Of a stretch of DNA of 64,000 bases, positions 56,431 through 64,000 are shown piece by piece. How positions within the stretch are numbered: position 1 is the first letter of the stretch; each line of letters starts with the position of its first letter. Made by a program: the position numbers and the translations under genes. Under the pieces are notes generated by a model. It was not told where the DNA came from and made no database searches. It saw only the letters and a program-made list of their open reading frames with translations. Source of the DNA: Arthrobacter sp. EpRS71 (GTDB lineage: Bacteria > Actinomycetota > Actinomycetes > Actinomycetales > Micrococcaceae); contig NZ_LNUV01000004.1 in assembly GCF_001512285.1 (NCBI RefSeq), positions 372,001 to 436,000 on the forward strand. Reading direction: 5' to 3'.

Positions 56431-56951
56431 TGGACAACCAAACACTGACCGTGCTCATCACGGTGCCGTTGATCGTCGTCGTCCTGGCGATGATCTGGCT
56501 GGGATGGCGGAACCGGCTGAGGCGACAAGCCGACGTCGAATGCCTCCCCGAGGTTCCGGAGCAGCTGACCCCGGCCACCGTGGTGGCAGATGGCCAGTAC
56601 GTGGCCACCACCACGGCCGGCGACTGGCTGGACCGGATCGCAGTCCAGGGCCTGGGTATCCGGACCAACGCGGAGCTGAGCATCCATGCTGAAGGCGTGT
56701 TGTTCGACCGTTCGGGTGCCGGCCCGGTGTTCATCCCGCGCTCCGCACTGGTGGATAGCCGCGAAACCAACGGAATGGCTGGAAAGTTCGTTGAAAAGGA
56801 CGGACTCCTGGTCATCAACTGGAAGCTTGGCTCCCGTGAACTCGACACCGGCTTCCGATCCAGGCACGCAAGCGAAAAGCAGCTCCTCCTCGATGCCCTT
56901 CAAGAATTGATCTCCGCAGCCCCTCAGGCAGATGCCGATAGTGGAAAGTAA
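56430..56951 (+). CDS. Membrane-anchored PH-like protein of the pyr operon
   Basis: 173 residues. One N-terminal helix ([20 protein letters not shown]), then R-N-R-L-R-R and a beta-rich cytosolic or outer domain of about 120 residues with G-D-W-L-D-R-I near 67-73 and V-F-I-P-R-S-A-L near 101-108. A homologous gene of unknown role lies between pyrC and carA in mycobacteria. The tight overlap on both sides suggests a conserved link to pyrimidine synthesis or to membrane placement of the enzymes; function is not known. Confidence 0.7.
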   Translation: MDNQTLTVLITVPLIVVVLAMIWLGWRNRLRRQADVECLPEVPEQLTPATVVADGQYVATTTAGDWLDRIAVQGLGIRTNAELSIHAEGVLFDRSGAGPVFIPRSALVDSRETNGMAGKFVEKDGLLVINWKLGSRELDTGFRSRHASEKQLLLDALQELISAAPQADADSGK

Positions 56952-56955
56952 TAAA

Positions 56956-58188
56956 GTGACGGATAGTAAAGCAGCCACCACCCCCACCCCCTCAGCAGCA
57001 GTACTCGTGCTCGAAGACGGCCGCATGTTCCGCGGCCGCAGCTACGGAGCCCAGGGAACCGCTCTGGGTGAGGCAGTCTTCGCCACCGGCATGACCGGTT
57101 ACCAGGAGACCATCACCGACCCCTCCTACGCACGCCAATTGGTGGTTCAGACTGCGCCGCATATCGGGAACACCGGCGTGAACAGCGAAGATGCTGAGTC
57201 CCGCCGCATCTGGGTTGCGGGGTACATTGTGCGCGATGCCGCACGCCGCCCGTCCAACTGGCGCTCCGAACGCAGCCTCGATGACGAACTCGTTGATCAG
57301 GGAATCGTCGGCATCCAGGGTGTGGACACCCGTGCCATCACCCGCCACCTCCGCGAGCACAAGACCATGCGCGCCGGCATTTTCTCCGGCGAGGCCGCTC
57401 AGGCCACGGACAAGGAACTGTTGGAAACCGTCCTGGCCAGTGCTCCCATGGAAGGCGCAGCGCTGGCTGAGGAAGTCTCCATTGATGAGGCCTACGTGGT
57501 GGAACCCAAGGACCACGGCTGGGACGGCGAGCCGCGCTTCTCCATCGCGGCCGTTGATCTTGGCATCAAGGCAATGACACCCGTGCGTTTTGCAGAGCGA
57601 GGCGTCCGCGTCCACGTCCTGCCCGCCACGTCCACCCTGGAAGACGTCAACGCGGTCAAGCCCGACGGTTTCTTCATGTCCAACGGGCCCGGCGACCCCG
57701 CCACTGCAGACCACCAGGTCTCCCTCCTGCGCTCGGTGCTGGACGAAAAACTTCCGTACTTCGGCATCTGCTTCGGTAACCAGATCCTGGGCCGCGCCCT
57801 GGGCTTCGGGACCTACAAGCTCCGTTACGGCCACCGCGGCATCAACCAGCCCGTCATGGACCGCCGGACCGGCAAGGTGGAAATCACCTCGCAGAACCAC
57901 GGCTTCGCCGTTGATGCGCCGCTGAACGGTTCCACCGTGGCGCCGGAAGAGCGCTACGGGCGGGTGGAAGTCAGCCACGTATCGTTGAACGACGACGTCG
58001 TTGAAGGACTCGCCTGCCTCGACATCCCCGCGTTCTCGGTCCAATACCACCCTGAAGCCGCGGCCGGCCCGCACGATGCCGCGTACCTCTTCGACCGCTT
58101 CATCGACCTCATGGCCGACACCAAGGCCAAGGCCACAGGCGCCGTCCCCGCAAAGAACACCGACTCCAAGACTGAGGACAAGAAGTAA
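56956..58188 (+). CDS. carA: Carbamoyl-phosphate synthase small subunit
   Basis: 410 residues from GTG 56956, after GGAAAG. N-terminal domain L-E-D-G-R-M-F-R-G near 20-28; glutaminase domain with nucleophile C272 in G-I-C-F-G-N-Q (family usually G-H-Q; here N) and H-P-E near 358-360. The tail is Lys/Thr/Asp rich. It frees ammonia from glutamine for carB. The next codon after its stop is the carB ATG. Confidence 0.94.
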   Translation: MTDSKAATTPTPSAAVLVLEDGRMFRGRSYGAQGTALGEAVFATGMTGYQETITDPSYARQLVVQTAPHIGNTGVNSEDAESRRIWVAGYIVRDAARRPSNWRSERSLDDELVDQGIVGIQGVDTRAITRHLREHKTMRAGIFSGEAAQATDKELLETVLASAPMEGAALAEEVSIDEAYVVEPKDHGWDGEPRFSIAAVDLGIKAMTPVRFAERGVRVHVLPATSTLEDVNAVKPDGFFMSNGPGDPATADHQVSLLRSVLDEKLPYFGICFGNQILGRALGFGTYKLRYGHRGINQPVMDRRTGKVEITSQNHGFAVDAPLNGSTVAPEERYGRVEVSHVSLNDDVVEGLACLDIPAFSVQYHPEAAAGPHDAAYLFDRFIDLMADTKAKATGAVPAKNTDSKTEDKK

Positions 58189-61100
58189 ATGCCCAAGCGT
58201 ACAGATCTCAAGAGCGTCCTTGTCATCGGTTCCGGCCCCATTGTCATCGGCCAGGCAGCCGAGTTTGACTACTCCGGTACCCAGGCGCTTCGCGTCCTCA
58301 AGGAGGAGGGCCTGCGGGTCATCCTGGTGAACTCCAACCCGGCCACCATCATGACGGACCCCGAGTTCGCCGATGCCACCTACGTTGAGCCCATCACCCC
58401 GGAGGTGGTGGAGAAGATCATCGCCAAGGAGCGTCCGGACGCCATCCTGCCCACCTTGGGTGGCCAGACGGCTTTGAACACCGCCATCGCGCTGGACAAG
58501 AACGGTGTGCTGGAGAAGTACAACGTGGAACTCATCGGTGCGAACATCGCAGCGATTGAGCTCGGTGAAGACCGCGAGAAGTTCAAGGGCGTCGTGGAGC
58601 GTTGCGGCGCTGAATCTGCCCGCAGCCACATCATCCACACCATGGAAGAGGCTTTCGCTGCTGCCGAAGACCTTGGGTACCCGATGGTGGTCCGTCCTTC
58701 CTTCACCATGGGCGGCCTGGGTTCGGGCCTGGCGTACAACGAGGACGACCTCCGCCGCATTGTCGGCCAAGGGCTCCAGTACAGCCCCACCACCGAGGTC
58801 CTGCTCGAAGAGAGCATCCTCGGCTGGAAGGAATACGAGCTCGAGATGATGCGCGACAAGAACGACAACGTCGTTGTTGTGTGCTCCATCGAGAACTTCG
58901 ACCCCGTAGGTGTCCACACCGGTGACTCCATCACGGTTGCCCCGGCGCTGACCCTCACGGACCGCGAGTACCAGAAGCTGCGCGATGTCTCCATCGCTGT
59001 TATCCGCGAAGTGGGTGTGGACACCGGCGGCTGTAACATCCAGTTCGCCATTGACCCCGCCACGGGCCGTGTAGTGGTCATCGAGATGAACCCGCGCGTG
59101 TCCCGGTCCTCCGCCCTGGCCTCCAAGGCAACCGGCTTTGCCATCGCCAAGATCGCCACCAAGCTGTCCCTTGGGTACACCCTGGACGAAATCCCGAACG
59201 ACATCACGCAGAAGACGCCGGCCTCGTTCGAGCCCACGCTGGACTACGTTGTGGTCAAGGTTCCGCGCTTCGCCTTTGAGAAGTTCCCGGCAGCGGACAA
59301 CACCCTCACCACCACCATGAAGTCGGTGGGTGAAGCCATGGCCATGGGCCGCAACTTCACCGAGGCCCTGCAGAAGGCCCTCCGTTCCCTGGAGCAGAAG
59401 GGCTCACAGCTCGACTTCAGTTCCGTGCCGGAATACGAGGTTGCCGAGCTTATTGAGAAGGCCAAGCGCCCCACCACGGACCGCCTGCACCAGGTGCAGC
59501 GCGCACTCTTGGGCGGTGCCACGGTGGAAGAGGTCTTCGAGGCCACAAAGATCGATCCTTGGTTCCTGGATCAGCTGCAGCTTTTGAACGAGACCGCGCA
59601 GGAGATCCGCAAGGCCGGCGTGCTCACTGAGGACATGCTGCGCAACGCCAAGCGCCATGGCTTCTCCGATGAGCAGATCGGTGCCTTGACGCACAATAAC
59701 GAAGCTGTGGTTCGCGGCGTCCGCCAGGCCCTGGGCATTCGTCCGGTCTACAAGACGGTGGATACTTGTGCCGCTGAGTTCGCCGCTTACACCCCGTACC
59801 ACTACTCGTCCTACGACGAGGAAGATGAAGTAGGCCTGCACGCGAAGCCTTCCGTCATCATCCTTGGCTCCGGGCCCAACCGCATTGGCCAGGGCATCGA
59901 GTTCGACTACTCCTGCGTCCACGCCTCGATGGCCCTGCGCAAGGCCGGCTATGAGACGGTCATGGTCAACTGCAACCCGGAGACGGTCTCCACGGACTAC
60001 GACGTCTCCACGCGCCTCTATTTCGAACCGCTGACGCTTGAGGACGTCCTCGAGGTCATCGCCGCGGAAGAACGCACCGGTGGCGTCATGGGCGTCTTCG
60101 TGCAGCTCGGCGGCCAGACCCCGCTGAAGCTGGCACAGCAGCTTGCCGACGCCGGCGTTCCGATTTTGGGCACGTCACCCGAAGCCATCGATTTGGCAGA
60201 GCACCGCGGCGCCTTCGCCCGCGTGCTGGATGAGGCCGGACTGACCTCCCCGAAGAATGGCACCGCCGTTTCCTTCGAGGACGCCAAGAAGATCGCCGAC
60301 GAAATCGGCTACCCGGTGCTGGTTCGTCCGTCCTATGTCCTGGGCGGCCGCGGCATGGAGATCGTCTATGACGAAGCCAACCTCTCCCGTTACATCGCCA
60401 ACGCCACGGAAATCACCACGGACCACCCGGTGCTGATTGATCGCTTCCTTGAAGACGCCGTCGAAATCGACGTCGATGCTCTCTTTGATGGCACCGATAT
60501 GTACCTCGGCGGCATCATGGAGCACATCGAAGAAGCCGGTATCCACTCCGGTGACTCTGCTTGCGTTCTTCCGCCGATCACCTTGGGCAACAACGTGATC
60601 GAGCGTGTGCGCACGGCAACCCGCGCCATTGCCGAAGGTGTGGGCGTCCGCGGCCTCATCAACATCCAGTTCGCCCTGGCCTCCGACGTCCTGTACGTCC
60701 TTGAGGCCAACCCGCGTGCTTCGCGTACGGTTCCGTTCGTCTCCAAGGCAACTGGTGTGCAGATGGCCAAGGCGGCAGCCCTCATCGGCACAGGGGTGAC
60801 CATTAACCAGCTCCGCGGTGCCTACAAGATGCTGCCGGAAACCGGTGACGGTTCCACCCTCCCGTTGGACGCCCCGGTTGCTGTCAAGGAAGCAGTCCTT
60901 CCGTTCAGCCGCTTCCGTACTCCCGAAGGCAAGGTTGTGGACTCCCTGCTCGGCCCGGAAATGCGCTCCACCGGTGAAGTTATGGGTATTGACAAGCACT
61001 TTGACACGGCGTTCGCCAAGAGCCAGGCTGCCGCCAACAACGCTTTGCCCACCGAAGGCAAGATCTTCGTTTCGGTGGCCAACCGTGACAAGCGTTCGGT

Positions 61101-61497
61101 GATCATGGGCGTCAAGCGCCTCTCGGACCTTGGCTTCGAGATTGTCTCCACCGGTGGCACAGCAGATGTCCTGCGCCGCAACGGCATCCAGGCGACTCCG
61201 GTTCGCAAGGTGGCCGAGGGCAGCAGCGCCGAGGGTGAGGGCACCATCGCTGACCTCGTCATCGCCGGCGAGATCGACATGGTCTTCAACACGCCGTCGG
61301 GCGGAGAAGCCCGCAGCGACGGGTACGAACTCCGTGCGGCGGCAACGTCCATCGGCATTCCCTGCATCACTACGGTTGCTGAGTTCAACGCCGCAGTACA
61401 GGCCATTGAGGCGCTGCGCACCTATGAGTGGTCCGTGACCAGCCTGCAGGAGCACGCGGCCAACCTGGCAGCAGCAGTGGAAGCAGCCAATGCCTGA
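58189..61497 (+). CDS. carB: Carbamoyl-phosphate synthase large subunit
   Basis: 1102 residues, full length. Two homologous ATP-grasp halves: [15 protein letters not shown] near 15-29 and [15 protein letters not shown] near 562-576; the oligomerisation domain lies between; a C-terminal MGS-like domain (S-T-G-G-T-A near 986) is the allosteric site. It makes carbamoyl phosphate for pyrimidines and arginine. ATG starts directly after carA. Confidence 0.97.
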   Translation: MPKRTDLKSVLVIGSGPIVIGQAAEFDYSGTQALRVLKEEGLRVILVNSNPATIMTDPEFADATYVEPITPEVVEKIIAKERPDAILPTLGGQTALNTAIALDKNGVLEKYNVELIGANIAAIELGEDREKFKGVVERCGAESARSHIIHTMEEAFAAAEDLGYPMVVRPSFTMGGLGSGLAYNEDDLRRIVGQGLQYSPTTEVLLEESILGWKEYELEMMRDKNDNVVVVCSIENFDPVGVHTGDSITVAPALTLTDREYQKLRDVSIAVIREVGVDTGGCNIQFAIDPATGRVVVIEMNPRVSRSSALASKATGFAIAKIATKLSLGYTLDEIPNDITQKTPASFEPTLDYVVVKVPRFAFEKFPAADNTLTTTMKSVGEAMAMGRNFTEALQKALRSLEQKGSQLDFSSVPEYEVAELIEKAKRPTTDRLHQVQRALLGGATVEEVFEATKIDPWFLDQLQLLNETAQEIRKAGVLTEDMLRNAKRHGFSDEQIGALTHNNEAVVRGVRQALGIRPVYKTVDTCAAEFAAYTPYHYSSYDEEDEVGLHAKPSVIILGSGPNRIGQGIEFDYSCVHASMALRKAGYETVMVNCNPETVSTDYDVSTRLYFEPLTLEDVLEVIAAEERTGGVMGVFVQLGGQTPLKLAQQLADAGVPILGTSPEAIDLAEHRGAFARVLDEAGLTSPKNGTAVSFEDAKKIADEIGYPVLVRPSYVLGGRGMEIVYDEANLSRYIANATEITTDHPVLIDRFLEDAVEIDVDALFDGTDMYLGGIMEHIEEAGIHSGDSACVLPPITLGNNVIERVRTATRAIAEGVGVRGLINIQFALASDVLYVLEANPRASRTVPFVSKATGVQMAKAAALIGTGVTINQLRGAYKMLPETGDGSTLPLDAPVAVKEAVLPFSRFRTPEGKVVDSLLGPEMRSTGEVMGIDKHFDTAFAKSQAAANNALPTEGKIFVSVANRDKRSVIMGVKRLSDLGFEIVSTGGTADVLRRNGIQATPVRKVAEGSSAEGEGTIADLVIAGEIDMVFNTPSGGEARSDGYELRAAATSIGIPCITTVAEFNAAVQAIEALRTYEWSVTSLQEHAANLAAAVEAANA

Positions 61498-62365
61498 GTC
61501 TGATGCATCACAGCAAGGGCAGCGGCCGGCCCGGGAGTCCTTTGGCTCCCGGCTGGCTGCGGCCATGGCGGCGCGCGGTCCGCTGTGCGTCGGTATCGAC
61601 CCCCACCCACAGCTCTTGGCTGAATGGGGATTGAACGACGACGTCGCCGGCCTGGAGCGCTTCTCGCTGGCAGTGGTGGAGGCAGTGGCTTCCCTCGCTG
61701 CCGCGGTCAAGCCACAGGTGGCGCTCTATGAGCGTCACGGTTCCGCCGGCATGGCTGTGCTGGAGCGCACCCTCGCTGCCTGCGCGGAGGCGGGCGTCCT
61801 CAGCATCGCTGACGCGAAACGTGGCGATATCGGCTCCACCATGGCGGCTTACGCGGATGCCTGGCTGAGGGACGGTTCGTCCTTGGCTGCGGACTCGGTG
61901 ACGCTGAGCCCGTACCTTGGCTTTGAGTCGCTGCGCCCGGCGCTGGACCTGGCTGCGCAGTACGGCAGGGGAGTGTTCGTGCTTGCGCTGACATCGAACC
62001 CTGAGGGAAAGTCCGTCCAGCACGTGGGCGGGAGCGATTCCGTGGCCCGGAGAATTGCCGCCGCTGCCGCCGTCGAAAACCAGCGTTACGGTGGCTCCCT
62101 CGGGTCTGTTGGCTTGGTGGTGGGGGCAACCATCGGTTCTGCCCTGTTTGACCTGGATATCGATCTTGAAGCTGTCCGCGGTCCGATCCTTGCTCCTGGA
62201 CTAGGTGCGCAGGGGGCCACGCCAGCCGATCTTCGAGCGACTTTCGGTGCTGCGTACCCCACTGTTCTGGCGACTTCCAGCCGGGGGATCCTGGCCGCCG
62301 GGCCGTCCTTGGCAGGGCTCCGTGCCGCAACGGAGGAGACACTGGACGGGCTTCGCCCGGAGTAA
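61490..62365 (+). CDS. pyrF: Orotidine 5'-phosphate decarboxylase (type 2)
   Basis: 291 residues from ATG 61490, overlapping carB by eight bases. V-G-I-D-P-H near 33-38, substrate site K-P-Q-V-A near 72-76, catalytic A-D-A-K-R-G-D-I near 104-111 (the D-x-K-x-x-D), and P-G-L-G-A-Q-G near 242-248. The long mycobacterial-type form. Last gene of the operon; pyrD and pyrE are not in the window. Confidence 0.95.
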   Translation: MPESDASQQGQRPARESFGSRLAAAMAARGPLCVGIDPHPQLLAEWGLNDDVAGLERFSLAVVEAVASLAAAVKPQVALYERHGSAGMAVLERTLAACAEAGVLSIADAKRGDIGSTMAAYADAWLRDGSSLAADSVTLSPYLGFESLRPALDLAAQYGRGVFVLALTSNPEGKSVQHVGGSDSVARRIAAAAAVENQRYGGSLGSVGLVVGATIGSALFDLDIDLEAVRGPILAPGLGAQGATPADLRATFGAAYPTVLATSSRGILAAGPSLAGLRAATEETLDGLRPE

Positions 62366-62388
62366 GTTGCGCACCCTCATTGCGCAAC
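62366..62388 (+). terminator. Short hairpin at the end of the pyr operon
   Basis: Perfect 8-bp arms GTTGCGCA / TGCGCAAC with a seven-base loop, starting on the base after the pyrF stop. The right arm overlaps TTGCGC (62380-62385), which is 17 bases before TAGGTT (62403-62408): a possible promoter for mihF. Confidence 0.5.
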
Positions 62389-62421
62389 CGGGCCCCTGCC
62401 GGTAGGTTCAGGATCAGTCCG

Positions 62422-62437
62422 CGTGATCTGGATCACA
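62422..62437. promoter_or_regulatory. CRP/GlxR-type palindrome upstream of mihF
   Basis: CGTGA-TCTGGA-TCACA fits the CRP consensus TGTGA-N6-TCACA except for its first base. It lies 25 bases before the mihF start and about 14 bases after the predicted promoter at 62380-62408, a place suited to repression or roadblock. Confidence 0.6.
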
Positions 62438-62462
62438 ATCGCGATCTGACAGGGGTTTGGCA

Positions 62463-62789
62463 GTGGGCCTTAAAGAGCTGACACCGCAGGAGCGTTCCGA
62501 TGCCCTGGAGAAGGCTGCCAAGGCGCGGGCTGTGCGCGCCGCGGCCAAGGAACGCCTCAAGCGTGGCGAGGTGAGCATTGCCGAGTTGATCTCCTCAGGT
62601 ACTACCGATGAGGCGATTGCGCGCATGCGGGTAGTGGAATTGCTGGAGGCCCTGCCGGGCATTGGTCCGGTCAGGGCAGCCGGAATCATGGCCGAGATTG
62701 GCATTGCCGGATCCCGGCGGATCAGGGGGCTGGGAATTCACCAGGCCCGGGCGCTGGTAGATTTTATGGATACTCAGCAAAGCGTTTGA
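62463..62789 (+). CDS. mihF: Integration host factor, actinobacterial type (mIHF)
   Basis: 108 residues. I use GTG 62463 (V-G-L-K-E-L-T-P), seven bases after AGGGG; TTG 62457 is an in-frame alternative. A basic N-terminal helix (K-A-A-K-A-R-A-V-R-A-A-A-K-E-R-L-K) is followed by the helix-two-turn-helix L-P-G-I-G-P-V-R-A-A-G-I-M near 63-75 that binds the DNA backbone. This nucleoid protein is unrelated to E. coli IHF and is essential in mycobacteria. It lies between pyrF and gmk, the conserved place. Confidence 0.92.
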   Translation: MGLKELTPQERSDALEKAAKARAVRAAAKERLKRGEVSIAELISSGTTDEAIARMRVVELLEALPGIGPVRAAGIMAEIGIAGSRRIRGLGIHQARALVDFMDTQQSV

Positions 62790-62810
62790 CGCATCTCCCC
62801 GAAGGAATCC

Positions 62811-63383
62811 GTGAGCAAGAAACCCGGACTGACTGTCCTTGCAGGCCCCACTGCCGTTGGCAAGGGAACCGTATCCACCTACATCAGGGACAACTATCCA
62901 GAGGTTTGGCTCTCGGTCTCGGCAACCACCCGGGCTGCGCGTCCGGGCGAGAAGGATGGCGTCCACTACTTCTTCAAGTCCGCCGAGGAGTTTGACTCCT
63001 TGGTCTCCGAGGGTGAACTCCTGGAGTGGGCTGTGGTGCATGGCCAGAACCGCTACGGTACGCTCCGCAGCACTGTTGACGCGGCAATCGCCGATGGCAA
63101 GTCTGTCTTGCTGGAGATTGACCTCCAGGGTGCCCGGCAGGTCAAGGCAGCGGTCCCGGACGCGAATTTCGTGTTCCTGGCACCGCCGAGCTGGGACGAA
63201 ATGGTCCGTCGATTGGTGGGCCGCGGCACGGAAACTCCTGAGGAACAGCAGCGCAGGCTGGAAACCGCTAAACTGGAACTTGCTGCTGAACCGGAGTTTG
63301 ACCACACCGTCATCAATGACGACGTTCGCCGGGCAGCGGACGAGCTTGTTTCACTCATGGGGCTTACCCCGCACCAGCGCTAA
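62811..63383 (+). CDS. gmk: Guanylate kinase
   Basis: 190 residues from GTG 62811, 21 bases after mihF. P-loop G-P-T-A-V-G-K-G near 12-19, GMP site S-A-T-T-R near 37-41 and G-V-H-Y-F-F near 50-55, adenine loop near 140. Phosphorylates GMP to GDP. The P-loop ends G-K-G rather than the common G-K-S/T. Confidence 0.95.
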   Translation: MSKKPGLTVLAGPTAVGKGTVSTYIRDNYPEVWLSVSATTRAARPGEKDGVHYFFKSAEEFDSLVSEGELLEWAVVHGQNRYGTLRSTVDAAIADGKSVLLEIDLQGARQVKAAVPDANFVFLAPPSWDEMVRRLVGRGTETPEEQQRRLETAKLELAAEPEFDHTVINDDVRRAADELVSLMGLTPHQR

Positions 63384-63422
63384 GCGCTTGCATTTGTTGG
63401 CCCGCTAAAATTTGGAGAATTC

Positions 63423-63683
63423 GTGTCCACGAACCTTGAAGGCATCATCAACCCGCCGATCGATTCGCTGCTTGAGGCTGCTGATTCCAAGTACGGCCTG
63501 GTCATCTTCGGCGCCAAGCGTGCCCGTCAGATCAACGCCTACTACGCACAGCTCCACGAGGGCCTGTTCGAGTACGTCGGCCCGTTGGTTGACACCAAGC
63601 TGAACGAGAAGTCGTTGTCCATCGCTCTGCGCGAGATCAACGAAGGCTTGCTGGTTTCCACGCCGATCGAGCCCGCAGAATAA
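63423..63683 (+). CDS. rpoZ: RNA polymerase omega subunit
   Basis: 86 residues from GTG 63423. I-N-P-P-I-D-S-L-L near 8-16, [16 protein letters not shown] near 24-39 (the omega signature), then [13 protein letters not shown] near 63-75. It helps fold the beta' subunit. It is 39 bases after gmk, as usual. Confidence 0.95.
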   Translation: MSTNLEGIINPPIDSLLEAADSKYGLVIFGAKRARQINAYYAQLHEGLFEYVGPLVDTKLNEKSLSIALREINEGLLVSTPIEPAE

Positions 63684-63710
63684 TAAAGACTGCCTGTTGA
63701 CGGAGGTCAC

Positions 63711-64000
63711 GTGCGCATAGTCCTCGGAGTCGGGGGAGGGATCGCAGCCTACAAGGTTGCATCGCTCCTCCGGCTTTTTACTGAAGCCGGTCACAAGGTG
63801 ACGGTCATCCCCACGGAAGCCGCTACCCGATTCGTCGGAGTGGCCACATGGGAAGCCCTCTCCGGTAACCCTGTGAGCAACAGCGTCTTTGACGACGTCG
63901 AGAAGGTCAATCACGTCCGTCTGGGTCATGAGGCGGATCTTATAGTGGTGGCGCCTGCCACCGCAGACCTCTTGGCCAAAGCAGCGACCGGACAAGCGGG
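63711..64000 (+). CDS. coaBC: Phosphopantothenoylcysteine decarboxylase/synthase CoaBC, N-terminal part
   Basis: Starts at GTG 63711 five bases after GGAGG and runs off the window. The visible ~96 residues are the CoaC flavoprotein: V-G-G-G-I-A-A-Y-K near 7-15, P-T-E-A-A-T-R-F near 35-42 and A-P-A-T-A-D-L-L-A-K near 84-93. It catalyses two steps of coenzyme A synthesis. The gmk-rpoZ-coaBC order is common in bacteria. Confidence 0.93.
   Translation, partial: MRIVLGVGGGIAAYKVASLLRLFTEAGHKVTVIPTEAATRFVGVATWEALSGNPVSNSVFDDVEKVNHVRLGHEADLIVVAPATADLLAKAATGQA

Noticed and set aside
56992..58917. 641-codon minus-strand open frame under carA-carB
   Set aside because: Antisense to two confident genes; composition (Val/Asp/Gly rich) is that of a mirrored coding frame.

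Overview
The window reads as a contiguous piece of chromosome from a high-GC actinobacterium of the Micrococcaceae, most likely the Arthrobacter/Paenarthrobacter/Pseudarthrobacter group. The grounds are mycothiol-linked genes (mycoredoxin, S-(hydroxymethyl)mycothiol dehydrogenase), an actinobacterial integration host factor, MurT/GatD, a two-gene PdxS/PdxT vitamin B6 route, frequent GTG/TTG starts and overlapping stop/start codons, and the gene orders thrS-HIT-pgsA, ruvC-ruvA-ruvB-yajC-secD-secF-rel, alaS-ruvX-mltG-aroE-aroC-aroK-aroB-efp-nusB and pyrR-pyrB-pyrC-carA-carB-pyrF-mihF-gmk-rpoZ-coaBC. I see no insertion sequence, prophage, CRISPR array, rRNA or tRNA gene. Nearly all of it is coding, and no gene-free stretch exceeds 300 bases.

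Region by region. 1-6.4 kb is the most accessory part: the end of a thioesterase gene, a lipoate/octanoate ligase-fold protein, a mycothiol redox/formaldehyde cluster on the minus strand, an SRAP (HMCES/YedK-type) protein, a small unknown, and a divergent TetR regulator/FAD monooxygenase pair around a palindrome. 6.4-10.4 kb is a damage-inducible unit: a LexA-type box, a DUF6504 gene and a DnaE2-type polymerase. 10.4-13.7 kb is thrS, a HIT hydrolase and phosphatidylinositol-phosphate synthase. 13.9-21.2 kb holds pdxS and pdxT, separated by an M3 oligopeptidase, a CapA-like lipoprotein and murT-gatD. 21.2-30.4 kb carries yebC, ruvCAB, yajC-secD-secF and the (p)ppGpp synthetase/hydrolase. 30.4-33.5 kb has three minus-strand genes (AbiEi-like protein, DUF349 protein, cyclophilin).

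33.6-44.4 kb contains hisS, aspS, alaS, rarA, rpsD, a GNAT protein and an acVLRF1-like protein that seems to lack its catalytic segment. 44.4-52.1 kb is one tightly overlapping run: ruvX, mltG, aroE, aroC, aroK, aroB, a TPR protein, efp and nusB. 52.1-53.4 kb is a PrsW-family membrane protease on the minus strand. 53.4-62.4 kb is the pyrimidine operon, led by a PyrR-binding RNA motif just before the pyrR ribosome-binding site. 62.4-64 kb is mihF (with a CRP-type palindrome at its promoter), gmk, rpoZ and the start of coaBC.

The content is overwhelmingly housekeeping. I found no clearly new multi-gene system. The best second-look items are the acVLRF1-like protein, the MurT without zinc-ribbon cysteines, the extremely histidine-rich N-terminal tail of MltG, and several regulatory sites visible in the DNA (LexA, PyrR and CRP types). 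Family calls come from recognised motifs and gene order, not from a database search.
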